Shown here: one piece after another, positions 1 to 11,540 of the stretch | How positions within the stretch are numbered: position 1 is the first letter of the stretch | How the letters are laid out: every line of letters starts with the position of its first letter | DNA from: Mytilus galloprovincialis | Lineage: Eukaryota; Mollusca; Bivalvia; Mytilida; Mytilidae | Direction of reading: 5' to 3' | Length of the DNA: 64,000 nt | NCBI RefSeq assembly: GCF_965363235.1 | Contig: NC_134839.1 | Span: 76,843,410-76,907,409, forward strand | Translations under genes and position numbers: made by a program | The notes under the pieces: generated by a model | What the model was told of the DNA's origin: nothing | Database searches by the model: none | The model's input: the letters and a program-made list of their open reading frames with translations, nothing else

Positions 1-2
1 AC

Positions 3-180
3 GTTAATTTGGGTGTGAAACAAGGATATAAGTTATCCAAGACGTTGTTTTCAGTTTATTAAAACGATGTGGCAGATGATATCAACTCTTTAAATTCGGG
101 TTTACCAATATATGCAGATAGTATGCTAACGATATTGTTATACACAGATGACATTGTTCTATTGACGGACAGACGACGAA
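3..180 (+). mobile_element. LINE reverse-transcriptase fragment
   Basis: The frame starting at base 3 reads GVKQGYKLSKTLFSVY, then an interruption, NDVADDINSLNSG and LLYTDDIVLLTD. These match the GV(R/K)QGC-LSP-LF block and the YxDD catalytic box of non-LTR retrotransposon reverse transcriptases; here the box is YTDD. Only about 58 codons remain, with one in-frame stop between the two blocks, so it is a dead fragment cut by the window edge. The clade cannot be told from so little. Confidence 0.75.
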
Positions 181-551
181 TCCCTTCATCAAATGTTGGA
201 TATTATCATACCTTACATATATTTTAACAATTCTATTGGGTGAAACGTTATCACTTGACATGGAATAATTCAGTTGTTTTTCATTCAATTGCAAGGAAGG
301 ACGAATAACCCTTGAAATTTTCACCAGCGGTGAATAACCCTATTATTCACTGGTGAATAACCTTTACAGTTTGTTGATTTGTACTTGAGTTACTTCCCAT
401 GAAATGACGTCACAGACGTAAATAAACAAAATGGCAGCGTTCACATTACACTGGAAGCCCACCGAGAGAAGTGGAAATAAGGCAGTGGACATGAAAAGAG
501 AGACAAGACAGCAGCCGTTTCAAGGCCATCAATATTTTACAAAAATATTAT

Positions 552-698
552 ACAATTACTGTCTTTTGATGAGGTAAATGTGTAGTTTTATTGACTTTTG
601 AAAAACTGATATTCACTGAGGCCAACGGCCGAAGTGAATATCAGTTTTTCAAAAGTCAATTAAACCACATATTTACCGAAACAAAAGACAGTAATTGT
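552..698. repeat. Long inverted repeat, 66-bp arms, 15-base loop
   Basis: Arms 552-617 and 633-698 are reverse complements over 66 bases; the inner 28 bp pair perfectly and the rest with a few mismatches. The loop is GC-richer and contains ggccaacggcc. A weaker copy of one arm lies near 3005-3080. This looks like a hairpin core of a non-autonomous DNA element; no coding frame is associated. Confidence 0.8.
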
Positions 699-1048
699 TT
701 TATTCCATATTCCGAGAGAAATGTATGTAATGGAAATTATTAACCAAAACCAATTGTACATCAATCGTTTTTTTACCAAAATAGTGCAGGTAAAAGCACG
801 CGACGTTATGCGCGGTGAATATCCTTTTTCCGCAGGTGAATATGCTTATTTATTCAAAATCCCATTCATATAGAAAAACCTACTAAAGTTTTATCAATAT
901 GGAATAATCTACCTTAGTTGTACATGCGAGAAATTCTAGAACACAAAGCCGTTAAAGTTATTTTCAGCTTGTGTGTTTGTGTTGACTGTTGTGTAAAGTC
1001 CAAAGAAGCGTTCGAAAGGCCTTTCCAATGTTTGTTTGGTATAATAAA

Positions 1049-1189
1049 ACAATTGTGGCCCCTTAGAGTCGCTGAATATCCAAAATTGTCAACCCTTAAA
1101 ATTATTTCACTTCGGGCTGCGCCCTCAACGAAATAACCTTCTCGTGTTGACAATTTTGGATATTCACCTCTTCAACGGGCCATAATTGT
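1049..1189. repeat. Nested inverted repeat
   Basis: Arms 1049-1093 and 1146-1189 pair: the inner 20 bp (gaatatccaaaattgtcaac and its complement) are perfect, and the outer acaattgtggccc pairs with gggccataattgt. The loop itself holds a small GC-rich hairpin (gggctgcgccc). Open frames on both strands here are by-products of the palindrome. Confidence 0.75.
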
Positions 1190-2440
1190 ATATTTTTCAT
1201 AAATTGTGTTCCAAGTAGAGACTTTGTATAAATTTTGTCAAAACTAGTGTAGTGCATTTCAGATGTGGATCATCACTACGATCTAACTTTGATTTTCCTT
1301 GTGGTAATACCGTTGTGAAATACGACAGCAAATATAGGTATATTTGTATGTGGATAAAGGAACACCAAGCCTGGAAGTTTACGGTGAGAAGTAAGAAAAT
1401 CGGCCAGTCGAGCTTTAACAGCACTTTATACTAAATGTATAGCCTGTGGCGGCTTCGACTTTGATAGATACGAAAAATTAAACGAAAACCTTGTTAAATA
1501 TGTTTTGATGTATGAATCAAGTATTTGGGGTATATTGGAACATAAGCAATGAGAAACTGTGCAAAATAAGGCATGTCAATATTTTAGTTAGGACTATCCA
1601 TGAAACTAGTAAGTCATAACAACGACCATGGCATTCACGTGTATTAGTTTTACCGAGAAAATATGAATTAAACTTAACAACCAAACAATAAACTACAAAC
1701 GGCTCAAAACAAATTAACAGCTTTAGATCAGGAGAAATTGTTAATTGGTGTCTGTGACGATAAAAGTTCTGTGAATGAAAACAAGCTAAAAACATTCATA
1801 TTGGCCGAGGACAAAGTCCGATTGTCAATATAATCTAACAGGTCCATATAACATATTGACTGAGTGAAAGTACTTAATTTCTCTATTACATAAATTATGT
1901 AGATAATGAATGAGGAAATAGCGTTCAATGTTCTTACTGTGTATTTTTAAATTGTATTTTGCAAGAATAATAACATGCTATTGCAAATATCAATAGATTT
2001 AAACAACTTCATAGCTTGTTTCATTAACTTTCGTGTATTCATAGCGTCTGCATTTAGTATAAAATTCTTGAAAAATCCAGTGATAAACTTGCAAATTTCC
2101 TTTTTTTTTTCTGCTGCGGCGCTTCCTATGTGGTTGTTATGTGTGACTTCATGACGTCATAAATCAAAATTTAGCAAACAAAATTATATTGACCACCAAT
2201 ATACTGACATATAAATAGAAACACAGCATCGAATGTACGTACAAATAGAAACAAGGCTACAGATATGTAAAATAAACTTTGAAAGGCGTGATCATTATAT
2301 CCAATGTAAAAAGTAGAATGCTGTACAATATGCAACCATTGTAATGTAATATTATGATGTATGTTGAATATCTGGAAATACGTTAATATGATTGGTCGAG
2401 AAGGCTTCCGATAGCGGCTGTTTCTCTGTCCCATTTGTAT
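1190..2440. other. No gene recognised
   Basis: AT-rich sequence without a frame, splice-site pair or repeat that I recognise. It includes a TGACGTCA (CRE-type) octamer at 2152-2159, like another at 405-412; neither sits before a gene. Confidence 0.4.
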
Positions 2441-2479
2441 GTAGTCCTGTCATGTAATGTTGTCATTTAAATGTTATAA

Positions 2480-2970
2480 TTATCATTACCATTAAAGCGG
2501 GAGGTTTGGCATGCCACAAAACCAGGTTCAACCCATCATTTTTTCTTTAAAAAATGTCCTGTACCAAGTCAGGAATATGGTCATTGTTATATTATAATAG
2601 TTCGTTTCTGTGTGTGTTACATTTTAACGTTGTGTTTCTTTTGTGTCGTTTGTTTCCTCTTATATTTCAGTGTGAATTCACATTATTATAAGGCGTGTCA
2701 CGGTACTTTTCTATCCCAAATTCATGTATTTAGTTTTGATGTTATATTTGTTATTCTCACCGGATTATGTCTAATGCTTAGTTCGTTTCTGTGTGTGTTA
2801 CATTTTAATGCTGTGTCGTCATTCTCCTCTTATATTTAATGCGTTTCCCACGGTTTTGGTTTGTGACCAGGATTTGTTTTTTCTATCGGTTTTTGAGTTT
2901 TAAACATCGGTATACTACTGTTGCCTTTATTTATTTAAGGGATATCTGGAGGATTTTTTTTGCAAACGAT
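2480..2970 (-). repeat. Bivalve interspersed repeat (family G)
   Basis: Related sequence occurs reversed at 51250-51460 and 60740-60905, and in part at 52750-52860. Inside, a segment beginning ttcgtttctgtgtgtgttac occurs twice, about 180 bp apart (2601 and 2780). Short open frames here are read from the repeat and are not genes. Confidence 0.6.
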
Positions 2971-3119
2971 ATGTGTATTTATTGGCTTTTAAAATCTACC
3001 GAAAAGATTATCAGTTTTTCAAAAGTCTATTTAACCACTTTGATAGAACAAAAAAGGTTATAGTTGTTTTAATCCATAGAGAAAAAATGTGTATTTAATC
3101 GAAATAATTTACCAACTAT

Positions 3120-3490
3120 AAAAAAGAAGATGTGGTATGACTGTCCACAAGAGACCAAAATGACACAGACATTAACAACTATAGGTCACAGTACGGCCTT
3201 CAACAATGAGCAACGCCCATAGCGCATAGTCAGCTATAAAAGGCCCCGATAAGACAATGTAAAACAATTCAAACGAGAAAACTAACGGCCTTATTTATAT
3301 AAAAAAAAATGAACGAAAAACAAACATGTAACACATAAATAAACGACAACCACTGAATTACAGTCTCCTGACTTGGGTTTGGCACATACTTACATAATGT
3401 GGCGGGGTTAAACATGTTAGCGGGATCCCAACCCTCCCCCTAACCTGGTACAGTGGTATAACAGTACAACATAAATACGAACTATAAAAA
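3120..3490 (+). repeat. Bivalve interspersed repeat (family H)
   Basis: Begins near agaagatgtggtatgactg and contains tataaaaggccccgataag and gcgggatcccaaccctccc. Relatives occur at 15975-16235 (same strand), 18950-19300 and 22935-23145 (opposite strand), and 49020-49190 and 61560-61705 (same strand). No coding capacity; a SINE- or MITE-like element. Confidence 0.7.
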
Positions 3491-3689
3491 TCAGTTGAAA
3501 AAGGCTTAACTCATCAGATGCACAAAAATACAAGTGGACGTGGCCGGGTACTTGTACATCCCGACAAAAAAAGAACCAATTATACATGTAAATGCACGGC
3601 CAGTATCACTTTTATTTAGGTTAATTGTTGTATTTTTCATCGCAAATTCGTATAGAAAAGTTTCTAAAATAATACCAATATGGGATAAT

Positions 3690-3703
3690 TTTATTCATTT
3701 ATT
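3690..3703 (-). terminator. Candidate poly(A) signals of the shell-framework gene
   Basis: Two AATAAA hexamers on the minus strand (plus-strand tttatt at 3690-3695 and 3698-3703) lie about 265 bases after the stop codon of the Ala/Gly-rich gene. They are the first such hexamers downstream. Confidence 0.4.
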
Positions 3704-3962
3704 ATACGAAAATATTCGCACAAATAAAACAACACACAAGGCCTTTGATTAACAACAATAAATACATACAAAAATCACAATATTCTGTAGATCGATGTTT
3801 ATCCACAATAATGGATTGCTTCATTAACTATCGTTCAGTTATATTCTCAAACATTGTTAATAGGGACAGCGAGACCAGTGTACTCCGTAACAAACGGATT
3901 TGACTATTGAATATAATTTTAGAATTGTAGAGGTAAATGATAACATGAACATCTATGGTTAC

Positions 3963-6900
3963 TTATTTAGAATTTTCATATCCTGAACTTTTTGAACTAT
4001 CGTCTTTATAATAGTCATAAGCATACAATTTGACGCCATTGTTAGAAGTATCATTACTTCCATCATTATTGTTGGAGCTACCACTACCTCCGGAACCACT
4101 ACTTCCGGAACCAGATCCACTTCCACCTCCTACTCCAAAACCTCCAGCACCAGCACCGGCTCCAGCACCAGCTCCTGCTCCTACACCACTGGCAACCAAC
4201 CAGCCTCTCAGATTAGCGTTTCTTGCAGCTGCAGCAGCTGCAGCAGCGGCGGCGGCAGCACTCGATGAACCACCATCATTACCACCACCTCCTGCACTAG
4301 CTCCAGCACTGGCAGATGCGCCTGCAGCAGCTCGACCTCCAAATCCTCCTCCAAATCTTCCTCCTGCTCCTGCTCTTGCTGAAGCTGCGGCAATTGCAGC
4401 TGCTGATGCTGATGATCTAGAAAACAACAAATTAAGAAGTTTTGCTCTTCTAGCTGCAGCGGCTGCTGCAGATGCAGCAGCAAAAGCTTGAGCTGATGCT
4501 CCTCCTCCATATCCACCAACTCCACCGAAATTGCCTGCACCAGCAGCAGCGGCAGCGGCAGCGGCAGCGGCGGCACTAGCACCAGCACCAGCACCAGCAC
4601 CTCCCCAACCGCCAAATCCTAATCCAGCTCCTCCTGCTCCACCTGCAGCTGCTCCTGCACTGGCACCAGCGGATGCACTACTTCCAGCACCACCTAATCC
4701 TCCGGACATCAAAAGTCTGGTTAGAAGCTGAATAATTATTTTGGCTGCTGATCGGAAACTGTCATCACTCTCGCTTTCCTCGTCATCATCGTCACTTGAG
4801 TAATCACTGTCGCTACTTTCAGAACTTTCTGAAGTACCAGAACTATCGGAATCACCATCACCATCTGGGTCTGAACCAGAGTCAGAATCCGATGCATCAC
4901 TTCCAGTGTCGCTGTCTGAACTGTCAGTATCATTATCAGAGTCAGAATCAGATCCTGAGTCTGAATCTGAAGATTCGCAATCGCCGTCTCCACCAGCTCC
5001 ACCAGCACCGGATCCATCAGCACCTCCAGCACCAGCACCTCCAGCACCTCCAGCACCAGCGCCTCCAGCGCCTCCAGCACCAGCGCCTCCAGCACCTCCA
5101 GCACCAGCGCCTCCAGCACCAGCACCTCCAGCACCAGCACCTCCAGCACTAGCTCCAGCTGAAGCAGCTGCTCTAGCGGCAGCACGTCTTGCTATCAACC
5201 ATCTGATTAAACCTGAACGACCTCCTGCTGCAGCGGCAGCAGCTGCAGATGAAGCACCTCCAGCTCCACTTCCTGCACCTCCTGCTGCTGCTGCTGCTGC
5301 GGCTGCGGCTGCACTTGCACCTCCTGCTCCACCATTTGATCCACCTGCTCCAGCTCCAGCTCCTGCTCCTGCTCCAGCTCCAGATCCTGATCCTGCTCCA
5401 CCTCCTGCTCCTGCTCCAGCACCAGATCCTGCTCCTGCTCCACCTCCTGCTCCACCTCCTCCAGATGCAGAGGCAGCTGCAGCTGCTGCGGCACTTGCTG
5501 CTGATTGTCGTCGAGCTATTATTCTAGAAATAAGCCTTTGTCTTAAAGTTCCACCAGAACCACCTGCAGCAGCACTAGCACCGGCTGCTGCTGCTGCCCG
5601 TCTACCTGCAGCTGCGGCTGCTGCGGCTGCAGCTGCTGCACTTGAACCACCTATTCCACCAGCTCCTCCTGCAGCAGCTGCTGCCGCCGCTGCTGCTGCT
5701 GCACTTCCACCTCCAAGTCCTCCGGCAGCTGCTGCTGCGGCTGCTGCTGCAGCTGCGGCACTTCCGCCTCCAAGTCCTCCTGCAGCTGCTGCTGCTGCTG
5801 CTGCTGCAGCTGCGGCACTTCCGCCTCCAAGTCCACTTCCACCACCTAGACCAAGAGCAGACAAAACTGCAGCATCCTCAAGATCAATGGTATCAAGTCC
5901 ACCTAATAATTCTTCAAGATCTCCTAAATCTATATCTAATGCTCCACCATATCCATAACCAAATCCATCTCCACCGGATCCACCAGCTCCACCAGCTCCA
6001 CCACCTAATGATGCAAGAAGCTCATCAATATCACCACCTCCTAGACCGAGTTCAGCTGCAAGTTCGTCATAGTCCTCACTACTGTCACTTGAACTGTCAT
6101 CTGAACTAGAGCTAGAGTCATCTGAACTAGAACTAGAGTCATCTTCACCATCGCCATAATCACCGCCTTCTCCACCGTCTCCACCACCTCCACCACCACC
6201 TCCTCCTCCGCCACCTCCGCCTCCCAATAATCCTCCCAGTCCTCCTCCAAGTCCTCCTCCAAGTCCTCCAAGTCCTCCAGCACCACCAGCACCAGCACCA
6301 GCACCGGCACCACTTCCACCTGAGAGAATTGCTGCTAATCTAATATCTTCTGCGTCAAGTCCACCAAGACCACCAGCACCAGCGCTGGCAGCGGCAGCTG
6401 CGGCAGCAGCAGCACCACTTATGGCTCCACCAAGGTATGAACCCAGATCTAAGGCTCCACCTCCGACACCACCACCACCTCCTACACCAACACCACTTCC
6501 TACTAGGAGACCACCTCCGACTCCGACACCACTTCCAACTCCAATTCCTACACCGCCTCCAACTCCACCTCCACCTGCGGCAGCACCTGCAGATGCTGAT
6601 GCACTTGCAGCTGCGCCTGCTCCTGAATAGCCTCCAAAACCTGTTAAAACAAAATTTAGTTTTTAAAGCTAGATAATGGTATGTCGGTTCCTTATTATAA
6701 TTTTTCCGCAAGCAGGATCAATTTGAAAGTTCTCGATTAATTTTTAATTATATCCACAGATAAATGAATCAGTCATCAATGAATTATAAATGGGTTTCCG
6801 TTGCAATTTTGACATATATTGGCACATTTTGAGTATTTTAAAAATAATTTGACCCCTGTGTTCAATCACTCAATATTCTTTAACTTTCTAATTTGGTCAG

Positions 6901-7393
6901 ATTCTTTTAATCATATACATTTATAATTCGCTTTGTGGAAACATTAGACAATTTAACGGTTGTTCCTATTTATTATATTTTATTATAAATTTGAGTTCAA
7001 ACTTGTGTATCTTTTCTTTTTGTTGACGAGTATAATTATCAGTAATATGTAAGGATTTGTAAAAATTTAAACCGATTTTATTAACATTTCTATTAGAAAT
7101 TCTTTTTCGTTAGTCATCATTTTTAAAATTCCATCGACGCTGTCTTTTCTTTGCTAGTGTTTTTTGCTAGTAACTGTTTCTTCATAGTGAAATACATGTG
7201 CGATATGTATATATGTATATAAATAAAAGTGTAAAAATTTGCACAACGGTACTAGTATAAGATGTTCACTTCTCACTTCTACGACAAAACTGCAGATTTT
7301 TTATATATCTGTGTGTGTTAGTGTGTGGGTGTGTGTGGTCGTCGGTTTTTTTTACAGTATGTGTACACTGATGTGAGTATTGTTCGTATATTC

Positions 7394-7438
<45 letters not shown>

Positions 7439-9251
7439 GCCTGATACTCTGATTGTACAGTCGCAATCTTGATCACTAAAACCAGTGCCAATTGCACACC
7501 ACATGTCCTTCCATCCGACGCCATTTACAAATTGTTCATATTTTCGTATATCGCCTTTTACTTTACGCAGTCCACAACCTAGAAAAATAAATAGTTCATA
7601 TGTGGAAATTGAACACAGCGTGTCTGTCTATTATTCGAGAATATTTCGTCCGTCCGATATATCCATGCATTTTATTAACATATAACGGGAAATTTAATCT
7701 TATTAAATGATTTCTGAGAATAAATGAATTATGATGACACGGCATTGCTCGCTTATGATGAGGTCGTCAAGTAAAAGTTAATGCATTAAAATAGGGACTA
7801 ATAGGTAAGGAAGAGACTGATTGACAGCTGAGGCAAACTAAAACATTATTAAAGACTTGTTGACCGCTTTTTACTATTGAATTTAATTAAGCGGGTTTTG
7901 TTTTAAACTTGCGGAGGCACACTATAACGTGTGTGCTTAAATGAGTATAATTATCAGGAATCCAGCGAGATGAATTATTTTCAAAACGGCAATGTTCAGA
8001 GCCAATGCAAACATATGTATAACATGCATAACGGGACGAACAAATATTCTGAAGGCATAAAGAAAGAAAAAAAAAACACCCACATTACTGGAAAGTTACA
8101 TAGACACATTGTATCATGTACCGCTAGTCAGTATGTGTCAAAGTAAGAATTTACTTATTGAAGCATGTACCGCTAGTTTATAGTATGTGTAGAAGTAAGA
8201 ATTTACTTATTGAAGCATTTACCGCTAGTCAGTATGTGTAACAGTAAGAATTTACTTATTGAACATGTACCGCTAGTTCGTATGTGTAACAATAAGAACT
8301 TACCTATTGAAGCATGTACCGATAGTCAGTATGTGTAACAGTAAGAATTTACTAATTTAAGCATGTACCGCTAGTCAGAATGTGTAACAATAGGAATTTA
8401 CTTATCGAAGCATGTACCGCTAGTTAGTATGTGTAACAGTAAGAATTTACTTATCGAAGCATGTACCGCTAGTCAGTATGTGTAACAGTAAGAATTTACT
8501 TATTGAAACGTGTACCGCTTGTCAGTGTATATAATAGTTAGAATTTACGTATTGAAAAATGTGCGTCTAGTCAGTGTATATAACAGTCAAATTTACTTGA
8601 GGTATTACGTATCGCTAATCAGTGTATAGAGTTATAATTTACTGATCGAAACGTGTACCGCTAGTCAGTTTATATATCAGTTAGAATTTACTTATGGAAA
8701 CATGCACCGCTAATCAGTATGTGTAACAATAAGTCGGAATTTGCTTATTGAAACTTGCCCACATGTCAGTACTTGTAACTGTTAGAATTTACTTATTGAA
8801 ACATGTGCGTCTAGTCAGTGTATAACAGTCAGACTTTACTTGAGGTATCAAGGATCGCCAGTTAGTGTATATAATAGTAAAAATTTACTGGAGGTGTTGG
8901 AATTTGCATAACCATACAATACTATAAAAGTATCAATCCGCATAAACTGTTATAGTCCGAATTTTTTTTTTTCAACCAGAGTTGTGTTTTACCATTATAT
9001 GTGTACTTTGGGACTAGGTATACTCATCAACTTGTATATATTATTCAAATTCACTAAATAAACAATTTAAAAGGTATGCTTTAGAAAAATCTTGATATGT
9101 TGATACCTTTGAGTATATATGTTGAATTGTTAAAACAAACATCTTCGTATACAAAGTAATATAAAGTATATCATAAAGTTATTAAACTGCACTTACTTTG
9201 TGAAGATAGAGAGACTAGCGAACTCAGAAATAGTAATTGAAGAAGCATCAT
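3963..9251 (-). CDS. Silk-like Ala/Gly-rich shell framework protein (MSI60-like), two exons
   Basis: Coding exons are 9251-9197 and 6640-3963, with a GTAAGT donor and an attttgttttaacag acceptor. Both ends are phase 1 and the join is in frame: 910 residues. A signal peptide (1-18) is followed by a Gly/Val-rich stretch (20-75), an Ala run (about 95-103), a Gly run (157-172) and a Ser/Asp block (183-209). Three 19-residue units, GLGGGS plus poly-Ala, follow (287-333), then Gly/Ala blocks with repeated Ala runs. A 79-residue Ser/Asp/Glu block (569-647) and an Asn/Ser-rich tail ending YENSK complete it. Short amphipathic helices separate the blocks: acidic in the N-terminal half, basic (RQRLISRIIARR, LIRWLIARR, LLNLLFSR) in the C-terminal half. 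Poly-Ala plus Gly blocks plus acidic stretches is the pattern of pearl-oyster MSI60 and other framework silks that bind mineral. A silk-like byssal or gland protein is the alternative. An ATG does not occur in the main exon, which is why exon 1 is needed. The family call is from composition only. Confidence 0.75.
7395..7434. repeat. (TA)n microsatellite
   Basis: About 19 TA units inside the intron of the shell framework gene, next to a GT-rich tract (7310-7345). Confidence 0.9.
8105..8895. repeat. Tandem array, ~49-bp unit, about 16 copies
   Basis: The unit contains catgtaccgctagtcagta and gtaagaatttacttattga. Copies start near 8114, 8161, 8214, 8263, 8312, 8362, 8410, 8459 and 8509. From about 8555 onward copies drift (gtgcgtctag, gtatcgctaa) and vary in length. 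The array sits inside the intron of the shell framework gene, so it may vary in length between individuals without touching coding sequence. Confidence 0.85.
9197..9251 (-). CDS. Exon 1 (signal peptide) of the shell framework gene
   Basis: Reading the minus strand from 9251 gives MMLLQLLFLSSLVSLSSQ plus one base, then GTAAGT (plus-strand acttac at 9191-9196). The split codon A|GT gives Ser, followed by FGGYSG from exon 2. A hydrophobic core with small residues before the exon end is a textbook signal peptide, and the phase-1 junction is usual next to cleavage sites. Two ATGs stand in tandem; the first is chosen. Upstream on the same strand are TATAAAT (9295-9289) and ttctttttcag (ending 9275). 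The spacing from TATA to a TCAGTC initiator is only about 19 bases, so the latter may instead be the acceptor of a non-coding leader exon. Confidence 0.75.
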
Positions 9252-9299
9252 GTAAAACCTCTTCACCGAAACGACTGAAAAAGAATACATTTATAGCAT

Positions 9300-10566
9300 T
9301 AATAATTCAAATCAAAGCAAAACTTTTCACAGTAATATTCGAAAGAAAGAAAAACGGTACAAGAACTGTTATAACTGGTTCAAACATCTTAAAAGTAAAA
9401 CATCTTAATAGTAGAGTCAAATATTTTGTACAATAAGTTATAACCAAAAGCAATATTCTCTATGGAACGTTTCGCAATTTCAGTCTTGAATCAAAAGACA
9501 AGTGAGGGAAGTTAATATTATGTTTTGTCATTTCCCAAAGGCTTGCTGTTCCTTCGCAGAAATGTTTTATCTTTCGTAGAATTTTTAACTGTCATTTAAA
9601 ACTAGAGCCATTATCATTTACTTGGGACTATATTATTGTGTAATATAACCCCGAATTGCTACTGAATACCTAAATTGTCGCGTTTTGTATTATAATTATC
9701 ATCACGATCATCATTACAATTATTATTCTTAATGCAAACAATTGAAGTTGAAAATAAAACAATAAATTAAATGTACGCTAATATACTAAAAAAATATATT
9801 CAATAATCAAAATTTCATTCATATACTCCAAATGTTATTTATTCAAACCATTTTATGAAATAGAAGTTATCGAAAATATTTTGTTTGTTTCTTTTTCGTT
9901 TCCTTTTTAGAATCAAGTTAAGCTATGACTTACTGAGTTCCTGTGAAACAAGGTTTAGAATATTCCTGGCGAGTGCCGATATCCAACTTGGTTCTGTGTT
10001 TTATAGTGTTTACGCCTTACCCTGTCACAAAACACCACGTCAGAGTCAACGAACATGACCAAACCCACCTTAGATTCATGAACAATAAAATAAGTGAAAT
10101 TTGATTAATTACATCATTTACCATATCTAATTATTATTTCTAATTATAATTATAATTATTCACATATCTTAATTTGTCTTGTTATTAAGATATATAAATT
10201 AATTTTCGCTATACCTCAGCTACAAGGTCACTCATTAGAAATGACAGTAATACGAATTCAGCAGTCAATGGAATACAAATTGGAAAATAGAGGAAATAAT
10301 CTTACATAATTACTGCACATTTACCTTACCTTTGTTTTTTTAATTAAAATTAATAAAGATCGTTAAGTGTTCAAAATATGCATGTCATAAATTATCATAA
10401 GTCATCTCTCTTCATTTAGAACAATCTTGAATGTATTAACATGATGCCCCAGTACAGTTCAGATGTGGTTTTGGAAATGCTCCAGCTAGATTATTTCCCT
10501 TAGAGCATTACTAACACAATTGTTTCAAACTGAACACAAGTCATCATTCTGGCTTAAAAGAAAACA
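9300..10566. other. Upstream region of the shell gene; no gene seen
   Basis: AT-rich, no convincing exon on either strand. This is where a leader exon and enhancers of the minus-strand shell gene would be expected. Short TA/AATT-rich runs near 10130-10200 are low complexity. Confidence 0.35.
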
Positions 10567-10680
10567 AAATGTTTCAAAGAGTCAGAAATGTTTCAATGTG
10601 TCAGAAATGTGTCAGGAATGTGTCAGAAATGTTTCAATGTGTCAGTAATGTTTCAATGTGTCAGAAATGTTTAAATGTGT
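10567..10680. repeat. Tandem array, ~20-bp unit
   Basis: Five to six copies of a unit like tgtttcaatgtgtcagaaa, some shortened to tgtgtcagaa. No open frame of interest. Confidence 0.8.
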
Positions 10681-11129
10681 GGCGAGAAATCAATTAAAAC
10701 CACTTAATATATTTAACCACGATTTTCAATTTTAAAGAATTGGGATTTCAAAGAACGCTATATTTTCATCTCGAAAACAATGTCATGCGTCCGATAATTG
10801 TTTTTTCTACAGTTTGTAGACCAGAAGTCACTAAGCCCTCTTATTTCAAAGGTAACATGTATAGAATACCACATTTGTTTTGGAATCAGTGAAAAGTATC
10901 AGTTGACAGCAGAAGTACTTTATGGTATCGTTTATTTCAAATAGGTGGAAAGACCATCAATTAACAGTCTCCGTGACAAGTTTGCAATTCCTCTGAGTGC
11001 AAAAGTTGTCACCTTAATTTTTGGATTGAAGTCAAAATGAATTCGATAACTTGCTTGGTATTGGTTCCCTCATATTTGTCATAATTGTTTTTGGCTGTAG
11101 TACCTCTGCTGAAAAAGTTATGCCCTTTT

Positions 11130-11540
11130 TTCAACAATTTCCTCAGAGGAAAAGTGGTTTTCCTCAAATGAAATCAAATTTTCCTAAGGGTAAAAGATTT
11201 TTCCTCAAGTTAAATTGTTTTTTCCTCAAGGGCAAACTATTTCCCTCAGGGAATTTGCGGCATAAATATTTCCTTTGAAGAAATTTACTGCTTCAAAATT
11301 TCCTTATAGGAAATACTTTTTTCTGTGAGGAAATTTGTGGCCTCAAATTTTCCTTTGAGGAAATACTTTTTCCTGTGAGGAGATTTTGTCAACAACAATT
11401 TCCCTTGAGGAAATTTTTGACAAACACTTTTCCTTGAGGGAAAATTCAAGACTGCAAATGTATCTGAGGAAAACTTTGTTCTTCAAATTTCCTCTAAGGA
11501 AATTTCTGTACATCAAATATCCCCGAAGAAAATAATTTCC
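11130..11540. repeat. Array of short palindromes TTTCC-N5-GGAAA
   Basis: About 15 imperfect palindromes such as tttcctcagaggaaa, tttcctttgaggaaa and tttcctctaaggaaa, spaced roughly 28-35 bases, separated by unlike sequence. Frames rich in Phe, Pro and Lys on both strands are read from this array. Confidence 0.8.

Larger units (their letters stand above)
6641..9196 (-). other. Intron 1 of the shell framework gene
   Basis: A 2.56-kb intron between a GTAAGT donor and a TTTTAACAG acceptor. It holds a (TA)n tract and the 49-bp tandem array; I see no further coding exon, and phases of the flanking exons fit a direct join. Confidence 0.65.

Noticed and set aside
4030-5958. Pro/Ala-rich plus-strand frames opposite the shell gene
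   Set aside because: They are complements of the Gly/Ala/Ser codons of the minus-strand gene; no signal peptide or splice context of their own.
8105-8895. Regularly spaced repeats considered as a CRISPR-like array
   Set aside because: Units are contiguous, drift gradually and have no unique spacers; the context is an animal intron.
11051-11278. Hydrophobic start followed by Phe/Pro/Lys repeats
   Set aside because: No ATG in frame, and the body is read from the TTTCC-N5-GGAAA array.
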